Below are positions 1 to 5,883 of a DNA stretch of 8,005 nt, one piece after another. Under the pieces are notes generated by a model, which did not search any database, was not told the DNA's origin, and saw only the letters and a program-made list of their open reading frames with translations. The DNA comes from an uncultured Porphyromonadaceae bacterium (lineage in GTDB: Bacteria > Bacteroidota > Bacteroidia > Bacteroidales > Muribaculaceae), in contig CABQCA010000108.1 in the NCBI GenBank assembly GCA_902462525.1, forward strand, positions 1-8,005, in the 5' to 3' direction. The translations under genes and the position numbers were made by a program. Position 1 is the first letter of the stretch, and the number at the start of each line of letters is the position of its first letter.

Positions 1-726
1 CAGACCTGCTCCGGCAGCGGCATAGAGGCTGTCGGAAGTGTCGGGCGCGCCGATTATTACCGGTTGCACGGAAGGGAAGCAACGCGCGGCATCGGTCATT
101 ATTCTCAGGTTGTTGCGTATCTCGCTTCTGCGGCTGCCTGGCATAAGTGCCAGGAGCGGTTTGTCGGGCAGATGACGTTTTTTGAGAAATTCGGTCCGGG
201 GCTCGGTGTGCGTCAGCTCATAGTCGACTTCGGCCACCGACGGGTTGCCCACGTAGACGGCTCTCGCGCGGTGTTCTTTGTAGAAAGCCGGCTCGAAAGG
301 CAGAATGGAGAATACCATGCGTACATCGCGCCTGATGTCGCGCACGCGCCATTTTTTCCATGCCCATATTTTGGGCGATATGTAATAGTAGACGGGAATG
401 TCGAATTTCCGGGCGAAAGCAGCCATCTTGAGGTTGAACGACGGATAGTCGATGAGAATCAGGCAGTCGGGTCTGGCTGCCTCGACGGCGTGTCTGGCAG
501 CCGACATATTGTCGGAAATCGTGCGAAGGTTCCGCAGCACTTCGCTGAATCCCATGAAGGCCATGTGGCGTATGTGAATCACCGGTTCAATGCCGGCTGC
601 CGCGGCCATAAGGTCGCCGCCGAGGAATGTGACGACGGCTTCGGGGTCGCGGTGGCGAAGGGCTTTTATAAGGAATGAGCCATGGAGGTCGCCCGATGCC
701 TCGCCGGCGATGAGGAAGTAGTGCAT
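1..726 (-). CDS. lpxB: Lipid-A-disaccharide synthase LpxB, partial (3' end cut by window edge)
   Basis: GT19 glycosyltransferase that joins UDP-2,3-diacylglucosamine to lipid X (2,3-diacylglucosamine-1-phosphate), giving the tetraacyl disaccharide 1-phosphate of lipid A; it acts at the cytoplasmic face of the inner membrane. I translated 242 residues from the ATG at 726, and the frame is still open at base 1. The N-terminus MHYFLIAGEASGDLHG is the family's opening motif. LIDYPSFN (residues 91-98) places Asp93 where E. coli LpxB has catalytic Asp98. YYYISPKIWAWKKWR lies at about 113-127 and MPGSRRSEI at 195-203. Family members are usually about 380 residues, so roughly a third is missing. The start is chosen because upstream in-frame codons add residues unlike the family. 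It follows tadA by 44 bases with no terminator or promoter that I can see, so it is probably the last known gene of the rnz-tadA-lpxB operon. Confidence 0.95.
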   Translation of the reverse strand, partial: MHYFLIAGEASGDLHGSFLIKALRHRDPEAVVTFLGGDLMAAAAGIEPVIHIRHMAFMGFSEVLRNLRTISDNMSAARHAVEAARPDCLILIDYPSFNLKMAAFARKFDIPVYYYISPKIWAWKKWRVRDIRRDVRMVFSILPFEPAFYKEHRARAVYVGNPSVAEVDYELTHTEPRTEFLKKRHLPDKPLLALMPGSRRSEIRNNLRIMTDAARCFPSVQPVIIGAPDTSDSLYAAAGAGL

Positions 727-770
727 ATCAGTGTCTTGTGAGAGTTTAACGGTGCCGTGACCACGAATGT

Positions 771-1217
771 TCAGCGTCGGCGGGAACGGAAGAAATCTTT
801 CATCAGAGCCGCACATTCATCGGCGCGCACGCCCGCTGTCACATCGGCACGGGGGTGGAATGGAGTGGTGCCTTCGCGAAGGATGGCGGTGTAGCCTCGT
901 TTTGTGTCGGGCGCGCCGATGACTATTCGTCCGAGCTGACTCCAGCCTATGGCTCCGGCGCACATAGGGCACGGCTCGACGGTGACGTAAAGTGTGGCGT
1001 CGGTGAGGTATTTGCCGCCCAGCGAACGTGCCGCGGCCGTAATCGCTATCATCTCGGCGTGGGCGGTGACATCGCGCAGCAGTTCTGTCTGGTTGTGTCC
1101 GCGGCCTATGACGCGGCCTCCGGCCACGACAACGGCGCCGACAGGTATCTCGCCTTCGGCGGCGGCGGTGCGGGCTTCGCCCAGCGCCAGCCCCATGTAG
1201 TAGTTGTCGTCGATCAT
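771..1217 (-). CDS. tadA: tRNA adenosine(34) deaminase TadA
   Basis: Zinc-dependent deaminase that converts adenosine 34 to inosine in the wobble position of tRNA-Arg(ACG), allowing one tRNA to read several CGN codons. The protein is 148 residues, about the usual family length. The CDA-fold signature is complete: HAE at residues 53-55 (zinc-binding His53, proton-shuttling Glu55) and PCPMC at 82-86 (zinc-binding Cys83 and Cys86). IPVGAVVV near residues 24-31 is the typical strand before the active site. The ATG at 1217 is preferred because an N-terminus of the form MxxxxYxM followed by a helix is standard for TadA; Met8 would trim that helix. The gene begins 6 bases after the rnz stop codon and is followed 44 bases later by lpxB. 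The neighbours make a co-transcribed RNA-processing pair very likely. I considered a free cytidine or guanine deaminase, but the TVEPCPMCAGAI context fits TadA best. Confidence 0.95.
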   Translation of the reverse strand: MIDDNYYMGLALGEARTAAAEGEIPVGAVVVAGGRVIGRGHNQTELLRDVTAHAEMIAITAAARSLGGKYLTDATLYVTVEPCPMCAGAIGWSQLGRIVIGAPDTKRGYTAILREGTTPFHPRADVTAGVRADECAALMKDFFRSRRR

Positions 1218-1223
1218 TATACT

Positions 1224-2141
1224 TTAATCCAGATCTATGACCATGCCTTCGCCGGCTGCAATGACGTCCGGGAATTCTTCGGTAGCTTCAGCGACAAGGA
1301 CAGAAGTGTCTTCGACTGTCTGGGAGTAGTGCCCGATAACGAGCCTGGATGCGCCTGCTATGGCTGCGATGCGTGCTGCCTGGCGTGCGGTGGAGTGCCC
1401 GCGAGGCCTGGCTTTGTGGGCGCCCTCGTCGCCGTAGGTGGCTTCATGGTACACTACATCGACGCCGCGCACGGCTTCGGCGACACGTGTGTCGAATACC
1501 GTGTCGGAGCAGTAGGCGTAGCTCATCGAAGGATCGGGGTCGGTGGTCAGAATCCGGTTGTCGATTACTCTTCCGTCGGGGAGCACCAGGTCGGCGCCTT
1601 CGCGCAGGCTTTCCATGGCGTAGTGCGGCACACCGTAGAATTTTGCCATCTCACCGTTGATATGCCGTTTTTTGGGCTTCTCGCGGAAAATGTATCCCAC
1701 GCACGGCACACGGTGATAGAGCGGAAACGCCTCCACCTCAAATTGCGAATCGGAGTAGACGATTCCTCCGGCGGCGGGGTCGATGATGTTGAATTCGAGT
1801 TTGTAGGAGCGGTCGTGACACACCAGGTCGAGCACGCGGGCAAGAAGCTCGGCACCTTCGGCAAAGGTGTGGACCGTCACCGTACCGCCCACATCGTGCA
1901 GTGCCATGGTCGACAGCAGCCCCGGCAGGCCGAGGAAATGATCGCCGTGTAGATGCGACAGAAATATGTGGCTCACCCGTGCGAAAGAGCATCCGTAGCG
2001 GCGCATCTGCAGCTGTGCGCCCTCGCCGCAGTCGATGAGCATGCCGGTGCGGCCGTGGCGCAGGTACTGGGCGCTGGGAAAGTGGCGTGTGGTCGGTGTC
2101 GCCGACCCGCAGCCGAGGATTGTGACAGAAAAATTCGACAT
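1224..2141 (-). CDS. rnz: Ribonuclease Z (tRNA 3' processing endonuclease)
   Basis: Metallo-beta-lactamase-fold endoribonuclease that cuts tRNA precursors after the discriminator base, so that CCA can be added. From the ATG at 2141 it has 305 residues, the normal size of the short bacterial form. The opening SVTILGCGSATPTTRHFPSA is typical of Bacteroidetes RNase Z. The zinc motif HLHGDH is at residues 63... to 68 (key residues His63, His65, Asp67, His68), followed by the HRVPCVGY segment (His143), CSDT (Asp213), GHST (His249) and GHYS (His271). The open frame runs upstream to an ATG at 2228, but those 29 residues are hydrophobic, do not resemble the family and lie across the promoter, so I reject them. 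A TAnnTTTG box ends 4 bases before the chosen ATG. It is the first gene of the probable rnz-tadA-lpxB operon, with its stop 6 bases before tadA. Confidence 0.95.
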   Translation of the reverse strand: MSNFSVTILGCGSATPTTRHFPSAQYLRHGRTGMLIDCGEGAQLQMRRYGCSFARVSHIFLSHLHGDHFLGLPGLLSTMALHDVGGTVTVHTFAEGAELLARVLDLVCHDRSYKLEFNIIDPAAGGIVYSDSQFEVEAFPLYHRVPCVGYIFREKPKKRHINGEMAKFYGVPHYAMESLREGADLVLPDGRVIDNRILTTDPDPSMSYAYCSDTVFDTRVAEAVRGVDVVYHEATYGDEGAHKARPRGHSTARQAARIAAIAGASRLVIGHYSQTVEDTSVLVAEATEEFPDVIAAGEGMVIDLD

Positions 2142-2145
2142 AGTG

Positions 2146-2153
2146 CAAATATA
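2146..2153 (-). promoter_or_regulatory. Candidate -7 box (TATATTTG) for the rnz operon
   Basis: Reading the minus strand, TATATTTG matches the Bacteroidetes -7 consensus TAnnTTTG exactly and ends only 4 bases before the rnz ATG. Possible -33 TTTG elements lie 16 bases (2170-2173) or 22 bases (2176-2179) further upstream; neither is at the ideal spacing of about 20. If used, the mRNA would have almost no 5' leader. Confidence 0.55.
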
Positions 2154-2172
2154 AGCAAAATTCGCCGTCCAA

Positions 2173-2278
2173 ATGCAAAAGAGTAATAAAAAACCGAAGT
2201 TCTGCGTCTTGCGGCACAACATTTGCACCTGTTTTCACGTATAACAATCAGCAACAGCAGAAAGAAGTAAAGTATTGA
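2173..2278 (+). pseudogene. Candidate small gene, apparently frameshifted at an A6 run (unrecognised)
   Basis: I do not recognise this gene, and it may not be one. An ATG at 2173 opens a frame beginning MQKSNKKP that ends at TAA 2242-2244. The next frame (codons starting at 2192, 2195 and so on) encodes a more protein-like stretch, NRSSASCGTTFAPVF, followed by a short linker and a QQQQ run, and ends at TGA 2276-2278. That second frame has no ATG, GTG or TTG after its upstream stop at 2141-2143. Removing one A from the A6 run at 2188-2193 would join both parts into a single 34-residue protein. What supports a real plus-strand unit is the strong plus-oriented terminator 40 bases downstream. I see no TAnnTTTG promoter in front. 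Alternatives are a non-coding RNA using the same terminator, a homopolymer sequencing error in an intact gene, use of a rare ATA start at 2186, or a chance frame. Confidence 0.35.
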
Positions 2279-2317
2279 ATTAGTTTTTTCATAGGATTAG
2301 ATTTTTAAGGTTTAGTA

Positions 2318-2357
2318 GTCGCCCGGAGATCGTGAGATTTCCGGGCGGCGTTTTTTT
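2318..2357 (+). terminator. Intrinsic terminator on the plus strand with no recognised upstream gene
   Basis: Bases 2318-2331 pair with 2336-2349 (two G-T wobbles, otherwise Watson-Crick) around a GTGA loop of the GNRA type, followed after one G by seven Ts at 2351-2357. In the minus direction the same hairpin has no T-run after it, so it is oriented for a plus-strand transcript. The flanking recognised genes (rnz and SIMPL) are both on the minus strand. It therefore implies a small plus-strand transcript starting somewhere in about 2100-2300. Confidence 0.75.
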
Positions 2358-2371
2358 GCCGGCGCTGTCAC

Positions 2372-2407
2372 AAAAAACGCCGCAGCGCCCGGGCGGCGTT
2401 GCGGCGT
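2372..2407 (-). terminator. Intrinsic terminator of the SIMPL gene
   Basis: On the minus strand, 20 bases after the SIMPL stop codon, ACGCCGCA (complement of 2400-2407) pairs perfectly with TGCGGCGT (complement of 2377-2384). The loop is GC-rich and self-complementary, and a run of six Ts follows (complement of 2372-2377). It separates the SIMPL transcript from rnz. It also sits face to face with the plus-strand terminator, 14 bases away. Confidence 0.8.
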
Positions 2408-2427
2408 GTATGGTTCGGACACGATAA

Positions 2428-3126
2428 TCAGTCCTGGAGATAGTAGGTGATATAGGTTACCACGCGTACTGTTTTGATGTCGGGGGTGTACTGGTCGCGG
2501 TCGTTGATCGAGAACTGGCCCTGTGATGCTGTCTTGATTTTACCGAGCTTGCTGTGGCTGTCTGCTGCAAATTTGTCGGCGGCTTCGCGGGCGTTGGCGG
2601 TAGCTTCGGCTATCATTTCGGGCTTGATGCTGTTCAGACCGGTGTACTCATAGCTTGTCTGGTAGTTGTAGTCGCCTGCAACAATGGCAATTCCCTGCTG
2701 CAGAAGCGAGGTCTGTTTTTCCATGAGGGCGCGCACGGCGTCGATTTTTTCAGATGTCACAACTACAACGTTGGTCACGTTGTAGCGGTAGCGCACGTCC
2801 TGATTGCCATAACGGTCGGCGGCGTTGTCGTAGACCTGGGGCGGATTGACCGATATTTCGGCATCGGTGATTCCGTTGGTCTTGAGGAAATTGAGAATTG
2901 CAGCGTTGGTGGTCTGCACCCTGTTGTAGATGGCCGACAGATCGTTGCCCATTTCTTTGGTTACTATGGGCCATGTCACTTTGTTGGCGCGCACTTCTTT
3001 TTCGCAGAGCCCGCGGACTGTTACCACGCGGTCGCGGTTCGAGAAATTGTCGATTCCGGCTTTGAGAGCGAAGCCGAGAATGACAATGGCAATACCGATG
3101 ACGACGGCAGATGCAATGTTTTTCAT
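2428..3126 (-). CDS. SIMPL (DUF541) domain protein, membrane-anchored
   Basis: A 232-residue protein of the SIMPL/DUF541 family, the family of Brucella BP26/OMP28 and E. coli YggE, whose biochemical role is not settled. Residues about 5-22 form one hydrophobic segment after MKN, probably an uncleaved signal anchor, with the rest in the periplasm. The SIMPL domain follows: RVVTVRGLCEKEVRANKVTW at 33-52, then an alternating strand/helix pattern, a YRYNVTNVVVVTS strand near residue 113, and a C-terminal strand ending in ITYYLQD. The segment EATANAREAADKFAADS is the usual late helix of the family. It is flanked by a terminator on its 3' side. Its 5' side is a 137-base gap after the M16 peptidase gene with no terminator that I can see, so read-through from that operon is possible. 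I saw no good TAnnTTTG box before its start. The family call is firm; the function is unknown. Confidence 0.87.
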   Translation of the reverse strand: MKNIASAVVIGIAIVILGFALKAGIDNFSNRDRVVTVRGLCEKEVRANKVTWPIVTKEMGNDLSAIYNRVQTTNAAILNFLKTNGITDAEISVNPPQVYDNAADRYGNQDVRYRYNVTNVVVVTSEKIDAVRALMEKQTSLLQQGIAIVAGDYNYQTSYEYTGLNSIKPEMIAEATANAREAADKFAADSHSKLGKIKTASQGQFSINDRDQYTPDIKTVRVVTYITYYLQD

Positions 3127-3156
3127 ATACTTTGAGTTTTTAGGGAGTAACGTTTA

Positions 3157-3185
3157 TATAAAGTTTATGGAGTCTATAAAGTTTA
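3157..3185. repeat. Two exact copies of an 11-base direct repeat (TATAAAGTTTA)
   Basis: TATAAAGTTTA occurs at 3157-3167 and again at 3175-3185, 18 bases apart start to start, in the AT-rich stretch upstream of the SIMPL gene. Two further GTTTA/GTTAA-like pieces flank it. The spacing, close to two helical turns, could suit a regulator site, but AT-rich DNA gives such repeats by chance as well. Confidence 0.4.
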
Positions 3186-3230
3186 AAAAGTTAAGATAAT
3201 AGTAGTAGGAGCGAGGAACGAAGATGAAAG

Positions 3231-3264
3231 CCCGTCAGCCCGTCAGCTTGTCCGCCCGTCCGCC
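3231..3264. repeat. Four imperfect tandem copies of an 8-base unit
   Basis: The units are CCCGTCAG, CCCGTCAG, CTTGTCCG and CCCGTCCG at 3231-3238, 3239-3246, 3247-3254 and 3255-3262, with a trailing CC. The array touches the stop codon of the M16 peptidase gene (3264-3266) on its downstream side. The rest of the 137-base gap 3127-3263 holds no gene or terminator that I can see. Confidence 0.65.
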
Positions 3265-4523
3265 TAAATAGGCCTGTAGATTAGCGAGGCGAAGGGTGTG
3301 CGGTTGAAAAGACGGTCGGCTTCGGCGGCGATGTCGGCCGGCGTGAGGCACCGTCGGTCGGCGACGGTGGCGTTGATGTCTTCGCCGTGTAGTTCTGCGG
3401 TGGCGAGGTTGATGGCGCGGTGGAGGTAGCCGATATTTGAGAAACGGAAGTTTGCCTCGAAATTATTGAGCGTGCGGTCGAATTCACGGTCGCTGATGTC
3501 ACCGGTCAGAGCCAGCCTGCGGGCCTCGCCGAGCATGAGAGCTCGGGCGGAGTCGATGGCGGAGTCGGTGTTTTCGCCAAGACGGGCGCAGAGCATGAGC
3601 AAGCCTTCGTGTTCGCTGCCGATAATCGACGCGTCGACACCGGCGAAGAGGCCTTTTGGACCTCCCAGGAGCAGGCGCTGAGTGAACCGAGAGGCGCGTC
3701 CTGCCGACAGGATGTCGGTGATGGTGTCGGCTGCATGGTAGCGTGGAGTTCCGTAGCCGTCCATCGGGAATGCCATTATTACCATGGGCTGCGGAACGTC
3801 GGCAGTGACAGTCTCCGTGATGTTTTCCTTAGGGAATCCGGGATCGGGCAGACGACGCGGAGCCGGGAGCCGGGCCGGAATGTCGGCGAACCAGCGTTCG
3901 GCCAGTTCGACGGTCTGCCCGAAACTCACAGCACCGCTTACGGCGAGGATGGCGTTGTCGGGCGCATAATGGGCGTAGAACCATTGGCGCACGTCGTCGG
4001 GCGTGACGGCGGCGATGTGCTCGGGCCTCAGACCTATCACCGGCCATGAGTAGGGGTGGCATTCGGAGTATACGATGCGCCGCAGATGGTGCATGAGGTC
4101 GCCGTAGGGGCGGTTGAGGCACGTTTGTTTGAATTCCTCGATTACCACGCCGCGCTGCACTTCGAGGGCCCGGGGGCTGAAGTCGAGGGCGAGCATGCGG
4201 TCGCTTTCGAGGTGGAAGGCCGTGGCGATGTTCTGAGCCGGCAGGGTGTCGTAGAAGTTTGTGAAGTCGTTGCTGGTCCAGGCGTTGCAGCTGCCGCCGG
4301 CGTTTTCAATCTCGCGATCGAATGATGGCACGTTGGCCGAGCCTCCGAACATAAGGTGCTCGAAGAGGTGGGCAATGCCGGTGAGACGGCGGTTCTCGTC
4401 GCGGGCCCCGACATCGTACAGCACGTCGACCGCCACCATGGCCGTGGCGGGGTCGTAAGAATGAACCACACGCAGGCCGTTGGCGAGCGTGTGGCGGTTC
4501 ACGGGTATGCTGTCGGCGCTCAT
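3264..4523 (-). CDS. M16 family zinc metallopeptidase (pitrilysin/processing-peptidase-like)
   Basis: A 419-residue single M16 module, half the size of full pitrilysin. The inverted zinc motif HLFEH is intact at residues 52-56 (zinc ligands His52 and His56, catalytic Glu55). The third ligand is expected in VVIEE at 126-130, most likely Glu130 by comparison with the family. Before the motif is the usual NGLRVV strand (15-20), and between the two the SNDFTNFYDTLP segment. The second half, from NAILAVSGAVSF onward, is the inactive companion domain. I see no signal peptide, so the protein is probably cytoplasmic or moved by other means; a periplasmic site cannot be excluded. Relatives degrade peptides or process pre-sequences, but the substrate here is not readable from sequence. 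The ATG at 4523 overlaps the stop of the upstream isomerase gene as ATGA (4520-4523), which implies translational coupling. Confidence 0.93.
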   Translation of the reverse strand: MSADSIPVNRHTLANGLRVVHSYDPATAMVAVDVLYDVGARDENRRLTGIAHLFEHLMFGGSANVPSFDREIENAGGSCNAWTSNDFTNFYDTLPAQNIATAFHLESDRMLALDFSPRALEVQRGVVIEEFKQTCLNRPYGDLMHHLRRIVYSECHPYSWPVIGLRPEHIAAVTPDDVRQWFYAHYAPDNAILAVSGAVSFGQTVELAERWFADIPARLPAPRRLPDPGFPKENITETVTADVPQPMVIMAFPMDGYGTPRYHAADTITDILSAGRASRFTQRLLLGGPKGLFAGVDASIIGSEHEGLLMLCARLGENTDSAIDSARALMLGEARRLALTGDISDREFDRTLNNFEANFRFSNIGYLHRAINLATAELHGEDINATVADRRCLTPADIAAEADRLFNRTPFASLIYRPI

Positions 4524-5404
4524 TCGCTGAGAACCTTCATCTTAAGAATCCGGATGTCCTCCTTGGGACGGTCGGCGCTGTCGGTCTGCGCTTTTTCGAT
4601 TTTGTCGATGGTGTCCATGCCGTCGATTACCTCGCCGAACACAGTGTAGGCTCCGTCGAGGTGAGGGGCGCCTCCGACGGTGCTGTAGGCCTCTTTCATC
4701 TCTGCTGTCATGCCTGGCGCGGGGTGTGCTGCGGCTTCTTTCTCGGTCTGTGCCACCAGGGTGTCCTGAAGAGCGCAAAGGCCGTCGCGGTCGCCGCGTT
4801 GCTGCATGGCGATGATGGAGTCGCGGTGCTCCATTGCGAGTTTATTGAAAATCTCCTGCATGTGCTGGTGCTGCAGGCGCTGCTCGATTGCGCCGATGTT
4901 TGTGCTGTCGGTGACTGTGCCGGTGACAATGTAGAACTGCGAACCGCTCGACTGCTTCATGGGGTTCACCTGATCGCCCTGGCGTGCGGCTGCAAGGGCG
5001 CCGCGCTTGTGGAAGTGCTTGGGATACACTATTTCGGCGTCGATTTTATAGTCGGGGCCTCCGGCACCGAGGCGTTGGCCCGGGGCGGCGGTCCTGGAGT
5101 CGGGGTCGCCGGCCTGAATCATGAAGTCCTTGATGACGCGGTGGAAGAGAGTCGAATCGTAGTAGCCTTCTTCAGCAAGTTTTAGAAAGTTGTCGCGGTG
5201 TCTGGGAGTGTCGCCGTAGAGGAGAACGGTGAAATTGCCCATTGTGGTCTCTACCAGAACTTTGGCGGAGGCGGTGTCGGGAGTCTGTACGGTCATGTTT
5301 GTGGAATCGTTAGTTATGGCGGCGGTGTCGGCGGGCGATGACGCCTTGCATGAGCAGAAAAGGGCCAGAGCTGCCGTGAGAGCCGTGAAAAAATGCGTTT
5401 TCAT
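4520..5404 (-). CDS. Cyclophilin-type peptidyl-prolyl cis-trans isomerase, predicted lipoprotein
   Basis: Catalyses cis-trans isomerisation of prolyl bonds to help proteins fold outside the cytoplasm. It has 294 residues from the ATG at 5404. The N-terminus MKTHFFTALTAALALFCSC is a type II signal peptide, with Cys19 (after Ser18) the likely lipidated residue and Cys17 an alternative. A Ser/Thr/Asp-rich linker runs to about residue 47. The cyclophilin core shows FHRVIKDFMIQAGD (87-100; catalytic Arg89, Phe94 and Gln97), SGSQFYIV (153-160) and HLDGAYTVFGEV (248-259). Between the last two sits an insert of about 85 mostly helical, charged residues (roughly 162-246), seen in many Bacteroidetes cyclophilins and absent from short forms. 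The open frame extends 21 codons further upstream, but the chosen ATG gives a perfect lipoprotein start and makes a TGATG stop/start overlap (5402-5406) with the preceding gene. It overlaps the M16 gene downstream by four bases. Confidence 0.95.
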   Translation of the reverse strand: MKTHFFTALTAALALFCSCKASSPADTAAITNDSTNMTVQTPDTASAKVLVETTMGNFTVLLYGDTPRHRDNFLKLAEEGYYDSTLFHRVIKDFMIQAGDPDSRTAAPGQRLGAGGPDYKIDAEIVYPKHFHKRGALAAARQGDQVNPMKQSSGSQFYIVTGTVTDSTNIGAIEQRLQHQHMQEIFNKLAMEHRDSIIAMQQRGDRDGLCALQDTLVAQTEKEAAAHPAPGMTAEMKEAYSTVGGAPHLDGAYTVFGEVIDGMDTIDKIEKAQTDSADRPKEDIRILKMKVLSE

Positions 5405-5784
5405 CAGATTGTGGATGTGGGGAAGAGTCGTTTGTAGATACGGCGGAAATTGTCGTCGGTAGCGCATAGTGCCGTGGCGTTTTCCTTATATTCGGGCCCG
5501 TAGAGCGCGAGCAGCAGGTCGGGCAGAAAGGCGTGCTCGCGGTCTTTGTCGATAGTCGCGGCCACAAGGCGGCGCACCGCAGGACGATAGCCGTCGGCAT
5601 CGATGGCGTGAAGGTAGCGGGCGGCGCTGGCCAGGAACTGTCCGGTGAGGTCGACACGTTCCATATTGTCGATGATGGCTTCGATAGATTCCGGATCACA
5701 TTCGCCTATGTGGTTGGCGAGGTATTCGTAGCTCAGAAGGCCGTCGGGGTCGCGGCGCAAGGCTTTTATATCGTCTTCGTTCAT
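5404..5784 (-). CDS. Hypothetical protein, 126 residues, first gene of the isomerase/M16 operon
   Basis: I do not recognise this protein. It starts MNEDDIKALRRDPDGLLSYE, has no signal peptide or membrane segment, is rich in acidic residues and Leu/Ala/Arg, and looks all-helical. Two stretches, IEAIIDNMERVDLTG (about 34-48) and FLASAARYLHAID (50-62), could be paired helices of a repeat-type fold. Two Cys (29 and 107) are far apart and form no metal motif. Its frame stays open for more than 500 codons upstream, but that part is antisense to the GH51 gene. The ATG at 5784 is chosen because a TATCTTTG promoter box lies 24 bases before it. Its TGA overlaps the isomerase ATG by one base (TGATG), so the two are probably translated together. 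A soluble cytoplasmic protein coupled to an exported isomerase is unexpected. The reading frame is convincing; the function is open. Confidence 0.8.
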   Translation of the reverse strand: MNEDDIKALRRDPDGLLSYEYLANHIGECDPESIEAIIDNMERVDLTGQFLASAARYLHAIDADGYRPAVRRLVAATIDKDREHAFLPDLLLALYGPEYKENATALCATDDNFRRIYKRLFPTSTI

Positions 5785-5808
5785 TGTCGTGAATGTGTTA
5801 CTTTTGTG

Positions 5809-5816
5809 CAAAGATA
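5809..5816 (-). promoter_or_regulatory. Candidate -7 box (TATCTTTG) for the hypothetical-isomerase-M16 operon
   Basis: On the minus strand TATCTTTG matches TAnnTTTG, 24 bases before the ATG at 5784, giving a short leader of roughly 15-20 bases. I find no TTG/TTTG at the -33 distance, only A-rich sequence, so the promoter may be weak or depend on another factor. Confidence 0.5.
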
Positions 5817-5846
5817 GTGCTTTTTTTATTAATCCGCCTTTTTTGC

Positions 5847-5878
5847 TTTGCGTAAGTTGATTTATTGAGCTATATTTG
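5847..5878 (+). promoter_or_regulatory. Candidate promoter of the GH51 gene (TTTG, 20-base spacer, TATATTTG)
   Basis: TTTG at 5847-5850 and TATATTTG at 5871-5878 match both Bacteroidetes housekeeping promoter elements at a 20-base spacing. The -7 box ends 5 bases before the ATG at 5884, so transcription should begin at or within a few bases of the start codon. It sits back to back with the minus-strand promoter in the 99-base divergent gap 5785-5883, which holds nothing else that I can see. Confidence 0.68.
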
Positions 5879-5883
5879 CCCCT

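Noticed and set aside
64..678. 204-codon plus-strand frame at the left end
   Set aside because: It is antisense to lpxB, whose translation matches the family along its whole visible length.
855..1952. 365-codon plus-strand frame across tadA and rnz
   Set aside because: It lies opposite two well-identified genes and its product is low in family-like motifs; it is a codon-bias shadow.
2142..2228. Upstream extension of rnz by 29 residues to an ATG at 2228
   Set aside because: The extra residues are unlike RNase Z N-termini and would be encoded across the TATATTTG promoter box.
2248..2292. Minus-strand mini-frame MKKLIQYFTSFCCC as a possible leader peptide for rnz
   Set aside because: Only 14 codons, no promoter seen before it, and it lies opposite the plus-strand unit that the terminator supports. 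AT-rich DNA gives such frames by chance.
3224..3271. Plus-strand mini-frame starting MKARQPVSL with a purine-rich stretch before it
   Set aside because: It is made largely of the octamer repeat and runs into the end of the M16 gene; no promoter or terminator accompanies it.
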